In this document: positions 50,304 to 60,629 of the stretch, piece after piece
Position numbering within the stretch: position 1 is the first letter of the stretch
Layout of the letters: each line of letters starts with the position of its first letter
Source: Monarcha castaneiventris obscurior
Lineage: Eukaryota > Chordata > Aves > Passeriformes > Monarchidae
DNA: 64,000 nt
Assembly: GCA_026261815.1 (NCBI GenBank)
Contig: JAMPIT010000484.1
Location: 12,684,501-12,748,500, forward strand
Reading direction: 5' to 3'
Notes under the pieces: model-generated
Databases searched by the model: none
The model's input: only the letters and a program-made list of their open reading frames with translations
What the model was told of the DNA's origin: nothing
Made by a program: the position numbers and the translations under genes

Positions 50304-51431
50304 GTAGTGCTGACACGGTTGCAACTTTATTTTTCTTGATGGTGTGACCTGTATTGCGCTGGGGAAAAGTAACGCGCTTTGAGAACAGTCTGCAGTGTAT
50401 GGACACCCGTTTTGTTTAGGCATCCTTTACTGCCTTCTCCAGGCATTCACCTTTCTTTTGGAATAAAGCAAGGAACAGAATCTAGATTTTTGTCTTTAGG
50501 AAAATTAATCTTTAAAATAGCTGACTGAGAAGTACCTGTTTTACATAAGCAGCTTAAAGTGATTTAGTTGTATTTTATCCCAGCACTAAGTATTACTTAC
50601 AAATTGTTAAACTTACGTAGGAACTGGGAGGGAATCAGTAAAATGGTGTCTTAAAGCATTAATGTTTTTCCTCATCACAATAAACAAAAATTTAATCCGA
50701 CGTACAGTTAACTGAAAATCCTGCCCTGTCAGCAGATTGACTGCTCTATTTCTTAAAAAGCATGGAAGCCTTTCAGGTGACATTAGAAATATTATTCATT
50801 AACTCAAATTCAACATTGTTCATGAAGAACTTAAATATTTGATACTTTAGGTTAATGTCGGTTTGTGTTTGGGAAAAAAACAATGACATTAAGGTTTCTG
50901 ACTGTTCTGGAGGAAGGAAGGACATTTCTCTCTGAAGGTTTTTATTACTTAAATATATAGTTTCTTTATTAATCTTGTTTGCTGAGTAACTTGAAGACAA
51001 CATATTAAGTTGGGTTCGTTTAATACATCTCCATCAAAGATTAATTACCTCCCCACCTGAATAGATCTAAAGTAAAAGTAACATAAGCCCAGTGACCTTA
51101 TTTAATTATGATGCTTAAGCTAAGAACTAAGACGATGCTGCACTCTTGCTTTTCAATGTACTTTTACACAGAGAGACTTAATTATTGAGCTTAAAGGAAG
51201 TGGAATTCTTTTCAACTGTGTGTTTTTGAAAAGTAACACCCTGACAGTGTGTGTGTGTGAATGCATCTATGGAAAACACAAGCTGTTACATACTAAATGT
51301 TTCTCTTAAGTGTGCTCATTATATTAATGATAATATTAAAGAAACATGGTTTTAACCTTTACTGCATGAAGGGATTTTTTGTGAATGAATAGCATTGTCA
51401 AATCTGAAGAGTTGGAGTGTTGCTTTTTTAG

Positions 51432-51562
51432 GAAGGGCAGCTTGATTATAGTCAAATTCCAAAGAAAAAAAACTCACCGAAAGCTGAGAGCATGAGGAAG
51501 TATCGAATGACAGATGTGATCAATCAAAATTACAACGTGCAAACAGCTTGTGTTTTATACGA
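51432..51562 (+). CDS. Unrecognised coding exon, penultimate exon of a small nested gene or alternative transcript
   Basis: I do not recognise this protein. The TGCTTTTTTAG acceptor (AG 51430-51431) is followed by a 131-base open exon closed by donor GTAAGA at 51563. An in-frame TAG spans the acceptor and TAA follows the donor, so the frame is open exactly between the splice sites. The product starts EGQLDYSQIPKKKNSPKAES and continues MRKYRMTDVINQNYNVQT, then ACVLY plus two bases of a split codon. It is polar and basic, with several CpG codons kept. There is no signal peptide, membrane segment or known domain. The 5' end is phase 0, so it is compatible with the ARHGEF3 first exon at 50208, but a separate first exon is equally possible. 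Exon status is inferred from sites and frame; there is no transcript evidence. Confidence 0.5.
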
Positions 51563-51661
51563 GTAAGAAAATGCTCCCTTATGCTTTCGAGCTGTTTACT
51601 GAGAGTAGGATGGGATCCCAGCGTTCTGAAAAAGAAATTTTTAAACATCCTTTTGTCTTAG

Positions 51662-51728
51662 GAGGGTAAGACCACCCACCACTCCAAAAAAATTGATGAA
51701 GAAAGCAGAAATAAAAGCTACTCTTTAG
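51662..51728 (+). CDS. Unrecognised terminal coding exon, partner of 51432-51562
   Basis: After a 99-base intron (GTAAGA to CCTTTTGTCTTAG) the exon supplies the third base of the split codon (GA+G, Glu). It then continues in frame as RVRPPTTPKKLMKKAEIKATL and stops at TAG (51726-51728). The last 21 residues are proline/threonine- then lysine-rich. Together the two exons give 65 residues. The phase match across a short intron with good donor, pyrimidine tract and acceptor is the main reason to think they are real. An ATTAAA signal follows about 110 bases later. Function unknown; the basic, low-complexity C-terminus gives no reliable family assignment. Confidence 0.5.
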
Positions 51729-51835
51729 GAAAGGCATTATAAGGACTGTTGTATGCAGCCTATTTCTTTGAAGGGGGAAAAATCCTTAAGCTCTAACATT
51801 AATCTGTTCTTTCAGCTTTTATATTTACAAGGTGA

Positions 51836-51841
51836 ATTAAA
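51836..51841 (+). terminator. Candidate poly(A) signal ATTAAA
   Basis: The common variant poly(A) hexamer lies 107 bases after the TAG of the unassigned terminal exon and is followed by a TGTTGGG/GCGTGTC G/T-rich stretch. It would give a compact 3' untranslated region. The hexamer alone is frequent by chance in AT-rich DNA. Confidence 0.35.
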
Positions 51842-54800
51842 GCTGTTGGGCGCCTTCTACCACAGCTGCGTGTCACTGCAGCACAGCGCTCCTGTGTCCG
51901 GGCTGGGCGTTCCTGCCTTTGGAAACGCGAGTTCGCTCTAGTTATTAACATGTGAAGTTGGTTGATTACTTAATAACTCAAATATGCATAAATGTTAGTA
52001 TGTTTGGATTAGAACAGCTTTTCTGCTATATAGATGTTTCGAGGAACAAGTCAGTGGCAGAAAAGAGAACTGAGGTTTTCCACTTTCAGCTCTTTAAGCT
52101 ACGCCAGCTCCCTTGGCATAAACTCTGTAGAAAGTTGCACAGTCACAAAACAATGACGAATGAAATTCCCAAAATCTTTGTAAACATTAAAATCTGGATT
52201 CTGATAAAAAGCTATTGTTCTAGTCCAAGTACAGTTATCATAGCTCTTTTTAAGTGCAGTTTAAGGGCAACAAAACACTGCAGCGCCTGAGTTAATATGG
52301 CAAACACTATAAGGTCTTTACATGCATCATTACGTGCCCCACACAAAATCTTGTAGTGCAATTCTAGGTGTGAACAGTACAGAGGTGTTGGGCTCTTCCC
52401 AACTTTTTCACAATTCAGAAATAGAAACAATTAGTAAAACTTGAAATTTGCTTACTCTAAGTTATAAAAAGCCCCACACCTTCCCCGATGAGAAACACCA
52501 TTTTCCTTGTTTCACTGGTTAAAGCAGCTCCCTTCTCACCCCTTCTGAAGCAAACAGCCACACTGGGTGGGCAGCAGGTGAGAAAGAGCATTCACAGCCA
52601 CAGATTGAGGTTTAAAGGTGTGAATGTGAAGTCACGGGAAGGAACTCCCGAATGCCTCAGAGTAAGGGTGTCGTGTTCTGCCCTACAGGATCTAACACAG
52701 TACCTGGATTTCAGCTCCGAAAACTACAACGGGGACACAGAATTTCTTTGCATCTCCAGTGTGTTGTGTGACTGCTTACAGTGCAGAACCTCAGACCTCC
52801 GAGTCAGGGCTGTTTGCAGCCTGGCTTTTGTTGTCTCCTGCCATCCTCGCAGCGCTGCTGTGCAGGAGCTCTGGGCTGCCCGGTGCTCAGGACGGTGTTT
52901 ATTTGCAGTGGGGAGTGCAGGAGGGGGAATGTGAAGGGGAACCCCACTGGCCTCTAGGCCATGGCACATCATTAACAGGAGAACCAGGCGTGGAGCCAGA
53001 GGGAGGGGGGCCAAAAGATTATGAGATAAACTCCAAGTCATGAATTTTCTTTGATCTTCCCAAATGTATGTATTTCATTTTAATGAAATATTAGCAAGTT
53101 GCAGTTTTGACATATTTCAGGTAAGTTCATGTGCAGCGTAGCTGGAAACGTGTCAAACCCCTGCACTTGAAATTGCTGATCTGTTCTGCTTAATGGGAGT
53201 GTGAAACAAACAGCTTGTCTTTATTTTTCCATTCAGTAAATTACTGTATGATGTCTGCTGGTTAACTGGCAGTCCAGGTTAATATCCAGTTTGTTCCAAA
53301 ATGGAAAAGGTCTTTCTTAGGTTGCCTGTACAAGCAGCTTCTAATGAGAGGAAATGCATAGTTTAATCAACTCTACATTAGTCGTCTGGATTTTTCAGGG
53401 TTTCTGTTGCTTGTGTTAATTCACCTCAGTGTGAGGTTTTTCTGTTAATTTGCCTTCATTTCCTAACTCCTGGTAGATGTATTGATTTCTGGATATTGCA
53501 GACAAATGAATGACCAGTCAAAATTGCTGGATGCAACTTGTCCTTGTGCTGCTGACACTTGAGTGGGTCTGTCTTGTCTATGGCAAATGAAACCCAAGGT
53601 CCTAAGGGTGGTGACCAAGGAGGGCAGCCTGTGTGCAACCAGGAGCCAATCTTTGATTAACACCTGGTGGGATGCCATTGTGCAAACTTCAGTGTTGTCT
53701 TTGACCAGGAATACTTCACCACTTCCCTAAACGGCTCTTCACTGTACCACAGCTATCATTTCAGGTTCTCTTCTTTGTGATTAAAACAAAATGTCTCTGG
53801 GTTTTCCTTTGTTTGCTTGATGGTTTTGAGGAGGCTGACAGAGGAAGAATAACAAACCTCCTCCTGCTACCATCAGGCAGTGTATGGGATCTTATGGATT
53901 TGAAGGAAAATTGTATCACCAATACACACAATTTATTGGATGATCAAGTTGCCTTCTTATCAATTTACTAAAATTGCTTAATAAATTCTTCTCGAGATGC
54001 TGGCAGTTTCAGTAGTGGGACACCTCTCTCAGGTTTTAGTGTGGACTCGTGTGGATGATTTATTTATCTTTGTACAACAACTGAACTATACTTAGAACTG
54101 CTTTAGAGTCACCTACTTTGTTTTTCTTGACCATACGCCTCAGTTCTAGAAGAGGCAATGTTCTATAATTTTCCAATCAGAATTTTTCTAAGTTACTATG
54201 AAGCAAAGGCAAATTCTCTGCTGTTTCAGTATAAAACCCCAGTATTTTAGTGCCAAAATCAATTGAGAATGTTGTTCTAGTTTTAGACTTGCTTCGCTCT
54301 GAAGGTACAAAAGCTTGAGATGCCTGGCTTAATTTATTTTTAGGTTTAAGTGTTTGCTGTGTTAAAGACTGTTGTAGCATAGGTTGTTTTTTCTATTTTA
54401 ACCTTTTCTGTTTTGTTTTGTTTTTTATCCTCCTGAAGGTTAAATACTGATAACATCCTGTGGAACAGAGCTTGAATGTGGGGTTTTTTTTATTAAACTC
54501 CAAGTTTTGGGGGCATTTATTAGAGCTGTTTAATCTGAGGCCAATTTAACTAGTAGCAGACTAACAAAAATAATATTGTTGGGCTTCCTGCCATTACAAA
54601 TGTTGACTTACCCTTATAAAGTTGACTAAAAACTAATAACCTTTAAAGTATGGAAACCTTTAAGGCATATGGAAATATAGCCAGTTCCATGAAGTCTGAA
54701 ACAGAGTGGTTCTGTTTGAGTTTACTGGCACTGCTTGTGAATTAGGTTTGAAACAAAGGTTACTGTGCTGTTTCAATTTATAGTGTCTTCTATTTGTTAC

Positions 54801-57800
54801 ACTGTTAACACTCTTGAGACTAATTTAAGTTAAAACATTTTTCCCTAATGAATGCTCCCATAGCGCAGACTGAATGCTTTGGATATCTATTTGTCCTGGT
54901 TCACATAAAAAAAGGAAAAAGGTAACCAGCATGTTTTTTATAAAATGTTAAGCAAGTTAGCTACCTCAAATCCAGAATTACTGCTGTAAATGTCTCAGAA
55001 CTTGCTGAACTCCAGTAGGTTGGGATTCTAACAGGCACTGAGGATTTCAGCCACTTTGTGTGTGGGTTGAGAGAAGGTCAGTTGGCCTTTGACGGTTAAA
55101 CAGGATAAATTTTAATATCCTAAAATGCTAAGTTTCTGTACCAGTTTTCACACAGCACTTATTTTCTGGGCTGCCTTAAAAACCTCTGTAAGTTCCTTTT
55201 GTTGAGTTTGGTTTTAAATACAATCAGAAAAATCAACACAATATCCTGGTCACAGCAGTGCAGCAGACATGAGAATAATGGCCCCTCAGGGACACATTTT
55301 CCCTTGTTTGTTGGATTCAGCACCAGTTCTCCAACATGGAGACCGTTGTTGAAGTTGCTGATAAGAGATGGGAGAGTCAGGTGGAAAAACAATCATAGCA
55401 GCAGTGAACATTTGCTCTTCACTGGCAGGAAATTAGTGGGTAAGCCCTCCAGGGGCACAGAGTGGAAGAATTTTGAAGTGAGGTACTGGAGCAAGTGAAA
55501 ACCTTTTATATGGCACCTAGACTACTATTCAGCGTGTGTTATCCAGGTCATTGGTTCTGATGTTCTTATGGCAATATGAAGGGAATCTGGCCTCATTCTT
55601 TTTGTTTCCTTTCTCTCTGTTTGTTAGGAAATGAAAATCAGTCTTTTGCTAGAGTAATTTATCCATCAAAGTGTAATAATTAAGCTGTGGGTGGTCCTGA
55701 ATGACAATGTATCAAAAACTGATTGATACAGTTAAATGGGTTTAACTTACTCCGCTTTGAACTTTGGGAAAATTCCATTCTTTACACATACTAGTAAAGG
55801 AGGGTTTTTGTTTATTTTGCTGATGAAGAGCACCAAAGTATTACCTTCTTCCCCTAACTAGTCTTCTGGAAGCTTTCATATCTGTGTAGTGTGTTCTTGA
55901 ATACAACATAACCAGTTATTAGGTGCCAGTTTCACTACTGAAGAGGCAAAAATGGCATGAACTTAGCTGTCAGTGCATTGCAGCTATGTATGCCTAATTC
56001 TTCACAGGATCTTGTGCTTTACGCACTCCTGTGGCTCTTTGAATGCTCAGCTTGCCCTGGGAGCAGGTGCTGTGTGCTCAGATTCAGGCTTTTAAATGGT
56101 AATCTGTGTGCCTCAGACCCCAAATAATGATACAAAAGTTATCTTTTTGCCAGGATGTTGTAATTTTCAAATGATCATATCGCAGTTTAGGAAGCAAGAC
56201 GTCCTCAGTTTTGCAAGGCAAAAGGACATTTTACTGAAATGTAATGGCAGCTGTTAGTCCTCTGAGTGTGGCTTCTCAGTCATGCTGTAGTTGTAGGTGG
56301 TTGCTGCGTTTTCTGCTGTCCCACAGCAGAAGGGTCATTTTTTAAGAGTTACACATTAAAAGATGGAGTTTTCCTTGCTTACTAAGTAGTCCAAACCATT
56401 GCGTTAGAGCTTAATATATAGAAGATACTGGAGATACAATTGTACATATACATAGAGAGTAAATTAGAATGAAGAAGCAATTGGAAGCACTGTGTCCCTC
56501 ATGCCTAAAGAGGCATGGCATCTTTGAAACTTCTTGTCTGATGGCTTGCCATCTTAAACTGGTGATAATCACTGATTATGCCATTGTGATTAATTTTTCT
56601 TCCTACTAATTCTCCAGAAAAGTGTATTATAAAAATGTACTAAGAAGGACATAGTAGTTGTTTGAAATGTCCTCTGTTGGTTTTCAGAACAATCCTTATT
56701 TTGGACACAGATTTGCATCTTTTATCAGTTTGTTCACAGTTTCAAGTTCTTTCTGAGGCTGCACGTATTCATGGTATTTCCAGCTTAAATTTTTGTCTCT
56801 CTGAATTCAAATGTTACCGAAGTCATCTTGAGTTCAAATATACAGTTCCCTCCAAAAGACATCTGCTCTTTGTTCTAGCCTAGTCAGGTATTAATTTGAC
56901 TTCACTTGACTGTTCAGCCTTTGAAGTTCCTGCACTCATGTTTCCCTCAGCTTTATTTAGCCTTATATCAAATTTAAAGCCCTGTCAGATTAATGTTACT
57001 TGTTCACATGTACCAGCTCCACAGTTTGGAAACTCTGCCAAACTGTAGTCTGGATCTTTTTTGTTTAAACTTACTTCCCGTATTGCTTTGGCAAGCCTTC
57101 ATAACTGAAAATACAGCCTAGCATGCAATAATCGCAAAACTCTGAAATAAGTTTTTTTAAAATACCAATAATAATGGCTTTAAAAGGTCAGGCAAAACAT
57201 TGTAACTCCTGAATTTTTTGTGTCATAACTTGGCCCGGTTCATAGTCTGGACAGGTGATAGTTGTTGCAAATGGATCCAGCCTCTAAATCCTATCTCTTG
57301 ATCCCTCTATTTCTAAGTTCCCTGGGCTGTGAGGGGAGAGGCAGGAGGAGGGGGGGGGTGATGACTTTGGTAGCTCAGAGTCTTCTGAGCACACTCAGAG
57401 TATAGGTCTGGAGTCTGATGTTCATTCTGCCTGTGCAGTGTGTCCTCACTGGAGCCTCCTCATGCTGGGCAGACTCAGTTCAAGATTCATACCCCAAAGG
57501 ATCTTGTGGTTCTGGGACTTCTGGTTAACTGGAAAATTGGAGGGTTTTCAGAGACAAATTAGGGAAATAACATATTGGACTAATGTGCAAGATTCTGGTC
57601 AGTATCTCTGGGTAAAGCAGAGCAGTTCACACAGCCTCTTCCTGTTTGTTTTGTTGGCTGTGATGAACAGAGGCCTTGGTGAGAAAAAACACCCACCTGT
57701 TCAAAGCTTGCTCTTGACTATGGAATTTTTCCCTGTCTAGATCATTGGTCTCAGTAGTTTGGTCAGCTTCTCTGCAGTGCTGGTTTGGAGAGGTGACACA

Positions 57801-59016
57801 GCTTGAGAATGAGGGTGTTGATGAAAGGGGAGGTAGAGGCAGAATGGATGTAGACAGTACAGCAGAAATCCTGCAATCAAATGTGCAGCAGTTTCAGTAT
57901 TACTGCCTGTCAGTTTTAAAATTGCTCTGCTAGTGCTGTATTTTCATTGCACAGTCAAAGCCTTATTTGTACAAACTCCATTTTTCTACAGTAGAAGGGG
58001 TGACTCAGTGCTGATGGCTTTTGCTGTTAGGCTTTTCTGAATAAAATGACTCCTGGAACACTGAGATTTGATGAGTTTTCACTTCCAGTTCAGTATCTTA
58101 ACCTACCACACAGGTTCTAATGCAAGGTGCAAATCAGGTTGGGAGCATTCAGAAAAGCTTTTCTCATACTTAAGAACTTACGATTAACAAGATTTTCTTT
58201 CAGAACTCATTGGCAAAGGTGTAAAGTCTCAGGCTTCTGACGTTATCTTAAGTAATGCTATTTGAGAGAATCCTGTAATAATGCTGATTTCTTTCCATAA
58301 AATTGAATTCTAAATTTGAACTGCATATTTAACTGTTCCAAATTCTGGTCAGAATTTTCCACGTGAAATCAGAACACGATACATTGCATGAAGAATTCAA
58401 GGTGGGGTGCTGACTCAGAAGGGCAGGACTGCACTTACCTGACCTGGCTTTGCCTGCTGGCCTCTAGTGGCTCACAGCAAGAGGTTCCAGAAGATCTTAA
58501 TGGTGTTTGATGGTGGCTGAAATTCTGCTTGGAGTTTATCTTTAAAATCAGTTTCTGTTTTCAGTGAGGTTTTGCATCACGAACATCAGTAAAAACTACA
58601 CTGCCTTAGCATTTTTCTCCGTGAAATGGATGGGGGCAGTGGATACCGGAAAGGATACAGCATAAAGGAGTAATAATTTCTATTAATTCTAATCCTTCTC
58701 CCCTATCTCCTGTAAAGTCCGTACAACGTTCATTTCCAGGTTTTGCTTTTGGGCTGGGCTATTGGTGCCCAAGTGCCCTGTGCTGCTCAGGCAGAGGTGC
58801 AGGCACAAGCTGTGCTGCTGGCGTGGCACTGCCTGCCCGGCTGGGGCTCCGTGTCCTGGCTCTGCAGTGCAGCACAATTCCTGCCCAGCTGCCTCTGCCA
58901 TGGGCTCTCATCTGGGCCCCAGCACACGGAATAATCAGGAACCAGGAACAGCTCATGGCTGTGCCACCAGTTAGAGAAGAATTGCCCTGGAATCTCCAAG
59001 ATTTTTCCTCTTTTCT

Positions 59017-59038
59017 GGGGAGTGGGGGAGGGGGTGGG
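59017..59038 (+). repeat. G-quadruplex motif
   Basis: GGGG-AGT-GGGGG-A-GGGGG-T-GGG fits the canonical four-run, short-loop G-quadruplex on the sense strand, about 1.5 kb upstream of the exon at 60522. In the nascent RNA it could fold stably. A role in splicing or transcription is speculation. Confidence 0.75.
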
Positions 59039-60521
59039 ATGCTGCTGCTGGAGATGAGTATGCGAGTGGTGCTGCAATGACGTAAAAAATGCTCCTTCTG
59101 AAACCTGCCTCAAAGACATGGTTGCTGAAAAGGAAGGGTTATGAATAACAGTGCAGTGATGAAGACAAGGATTTAACTTGCTTTAGACTGCTACAGTTCT
59201 TTAATGCCAAGTGTCATGTGTGATGGAATACATTATTTTTGCTACAGGGTTAAACACTTTGTCACTCATCTCAGCTGGCTTTTCTGGATTTCCAGGTCTG
59301 CCTGCTGAGAAGTAAATTAAATATGTAGCTGCTTCTCACCTTTCCTCTGTTGCTGCACTAATGGAAGAGAATTTTTCTTGCCAGTAATGCAGATGGTGAT
59401 CATCGCTACTGAGATTTTTTTTTTTTGGTATCAAGAAGGATGACAATTCTGCATTGTTTCCAGAAGGATTTATATTTCTGAAGAAAAGGATAATAGGCAT
59501 GCTTCATTTTCTTAAAGCTATGTACAGACAATTGGAGGCATAGCAATCCTACACAAACTTTATAAGCATGGCTGAAAAAGAACGATGAACTGCTTTAGGA
59601 TGTCCTTGAAATATGGTGTTGGATGGGGTTTTTAACTTCACTTGGAAGGTTTGGCTCTTTTTCTGTTGCCTTTTGCATGTGCTGTTCGAGATCCATTAAA
59701 TGTCAAATGGAGGTTAGGAAGCCAAGGGTAACTGTTCTATTTTTATGTATTTATAATAATTTTTTTTCTGTGTTACAATTTCTGTTATTTTTTTTAATAT
59801 ATGTATATCTGCAGGACAATTGGCATATTATTTTGGTTATACATTACTTTGAGTGCTGTGTGCTGTTAAACTATATATGAAAAGAAAAACATTTAACTGA
59901 GTGCTTTATGGTAGATTTTTGTTTAATTTTCCTTTATATTTTATGCAAAAAATAATATATGTAAGCATGTTATTAATGCCTTTGCCTGTATATGTGAGTA
60001 TTTTCATAAGAACATGCATTCAAAGACAGTAAGAGTTCTGAGAGTTCTGTCTAAATTATATATTCTGGGAGAATAGAGTCACATGCTGACAGTGCCAGAT
60101 GCAAAGCCACAAACAGAATAGTTTATATTTGAAAGTATTCCTTCCAGTGAGAAGATTATTATAATATGCATTAGCTGCAGAGCACTGCTGAAAATTTCTC
60201 TGCTAAGAATGAGTTAAAATAATCAAATGATGTAGTCTTTCTTTACCTCCCTTCCCCTGTTCCTGGCCATGCCAACTGCTCCAACATTACATTTTCCAGC
60301 TGTTTCCAGGACCTGTGTGTACCAGCCAAGAGCAATCTGTCACTGTCAGCGTTTGAAACTGCTTTTGTTTATTTACTGCCCTAATTACAGACCAGGTTTG
60401 CAAACACACTTGCTGCAAATGCTTTCTTAGGAAAATCAGCAGAACTGTTAGCAATCTTTATCTGATTATGCTCACACTCCCCTGATTTCTTTGCCTTTCC
60501 CTCCTCCTCCTTCTGTTGCAG

Positions 60522-60629
60522 GAGCCCAGTAACAAACGGGTCAAGCCTCTCTCCAGAGTCACATCCCTGGCCAGCCTCATCCCTCCTGTGCGAGCCACTC
60601 CGCTGAAGCGCTTCAGCCAGACCCTGCAG
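60522..60629 (+). CDS. ARHGEF3: ARHGEF3 shared coding exon preceding the DH domain
   Basis: A 108-base, phase 0/0 exon. The acceptor follows a long pyrimidine tract (CTCCTCCTCCTTCTGTTGCAG) and the donor is CAG|GTAATG at 60630. It encodes 36 residues beginning EPSNKRVKPLSRVTSLASLI and ending KRFSQTLQ. This is nearly identical to human ARHGEF3 at this position (the changes I see are conservative, such as Ser for Asn and Arg for Lys), and clearly related to NET1 (EPSNKRVRPLARVTSLANLI). Both N-terminal variants of the gene splice into it, so it is the first constitutive exon. The segment is basic and serine-rich, lies just upstream of the DH domain and may hold phosphorylation sites. The catalytic DH and PH domains are encoded to the right of this window. 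Confidence 0.97.

Larger units (their letters stand above)
49600..50330 (+). promoter_or_regulatory. ARHGEF3: CpG island promoter of the alternative ARHGEF3 transcript
   Basis: Base composition changes sharply here from AT-rich intron to very GC- and CpG-dense sequence, peaking at 49880-50200. GC-box (SP1-type) sequences such as CCCGCCCCC are seen around 49950, and I find no TATA box. The island ends just past the coding start at 50208, as expected for a housekeeping-type promoter with dispersed start sites. A pure purine tract (49527-49557) abuts its upstream edge. Long open frames on both strands across the island simply reflect the lack of AT-rich stop codons and are not genes. The exact transcription start cannot be read from sequence. 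Confidence 0.85.
22240..60521 (+). other. ARHGEF3: ARHGEF3 intron, 38.3 kb, containing the internal promoter
   Basis: A phase-0 intron from GTGAGT at 22240 to TTCTGTTGCAG before 60522. It holds an old CR1 remnant (25.4 kb), a 48-bp exact duplication (31.9 kb), a 17-bp-arm hairpin (40.7 kb), two younger CR1 fragments (42.8 and 46.1 kb), a CpG island with an alternative first exon (50.2 kb) and two unassigned exons (51.4-51.7 kb). The stretches between (22.3-25.4, 25.8-31.8, 32.3-40.7, 46.4-49.5 and 51.9-60.5 kb) show only AT-rich unique sequence with scattered non-domain open frames, apart from the candidate splice, regulatory and G-rich sites listed separately. Confidence 0.85.

Noticed and set aside
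52488..52934. 148-codon ATG-initiated frame with a TATA-like sequence just upstream and a TGCCCTACAG acceptor-like site inside
   Set aside because: The TATA-like sequence is too close to the ATG for a normal start, the putative internal exon lacks a good donor, and the residues match nothing I know.
60181..60521. Possible regulatory motifs (GATA-type TTATCT, forkhead-type TGTTTATTTAC) just before the shared exon
   Set aside because: Single short motifs are expected by chance. The pyrimidine-rich sequence is explained by the splice acceptor.
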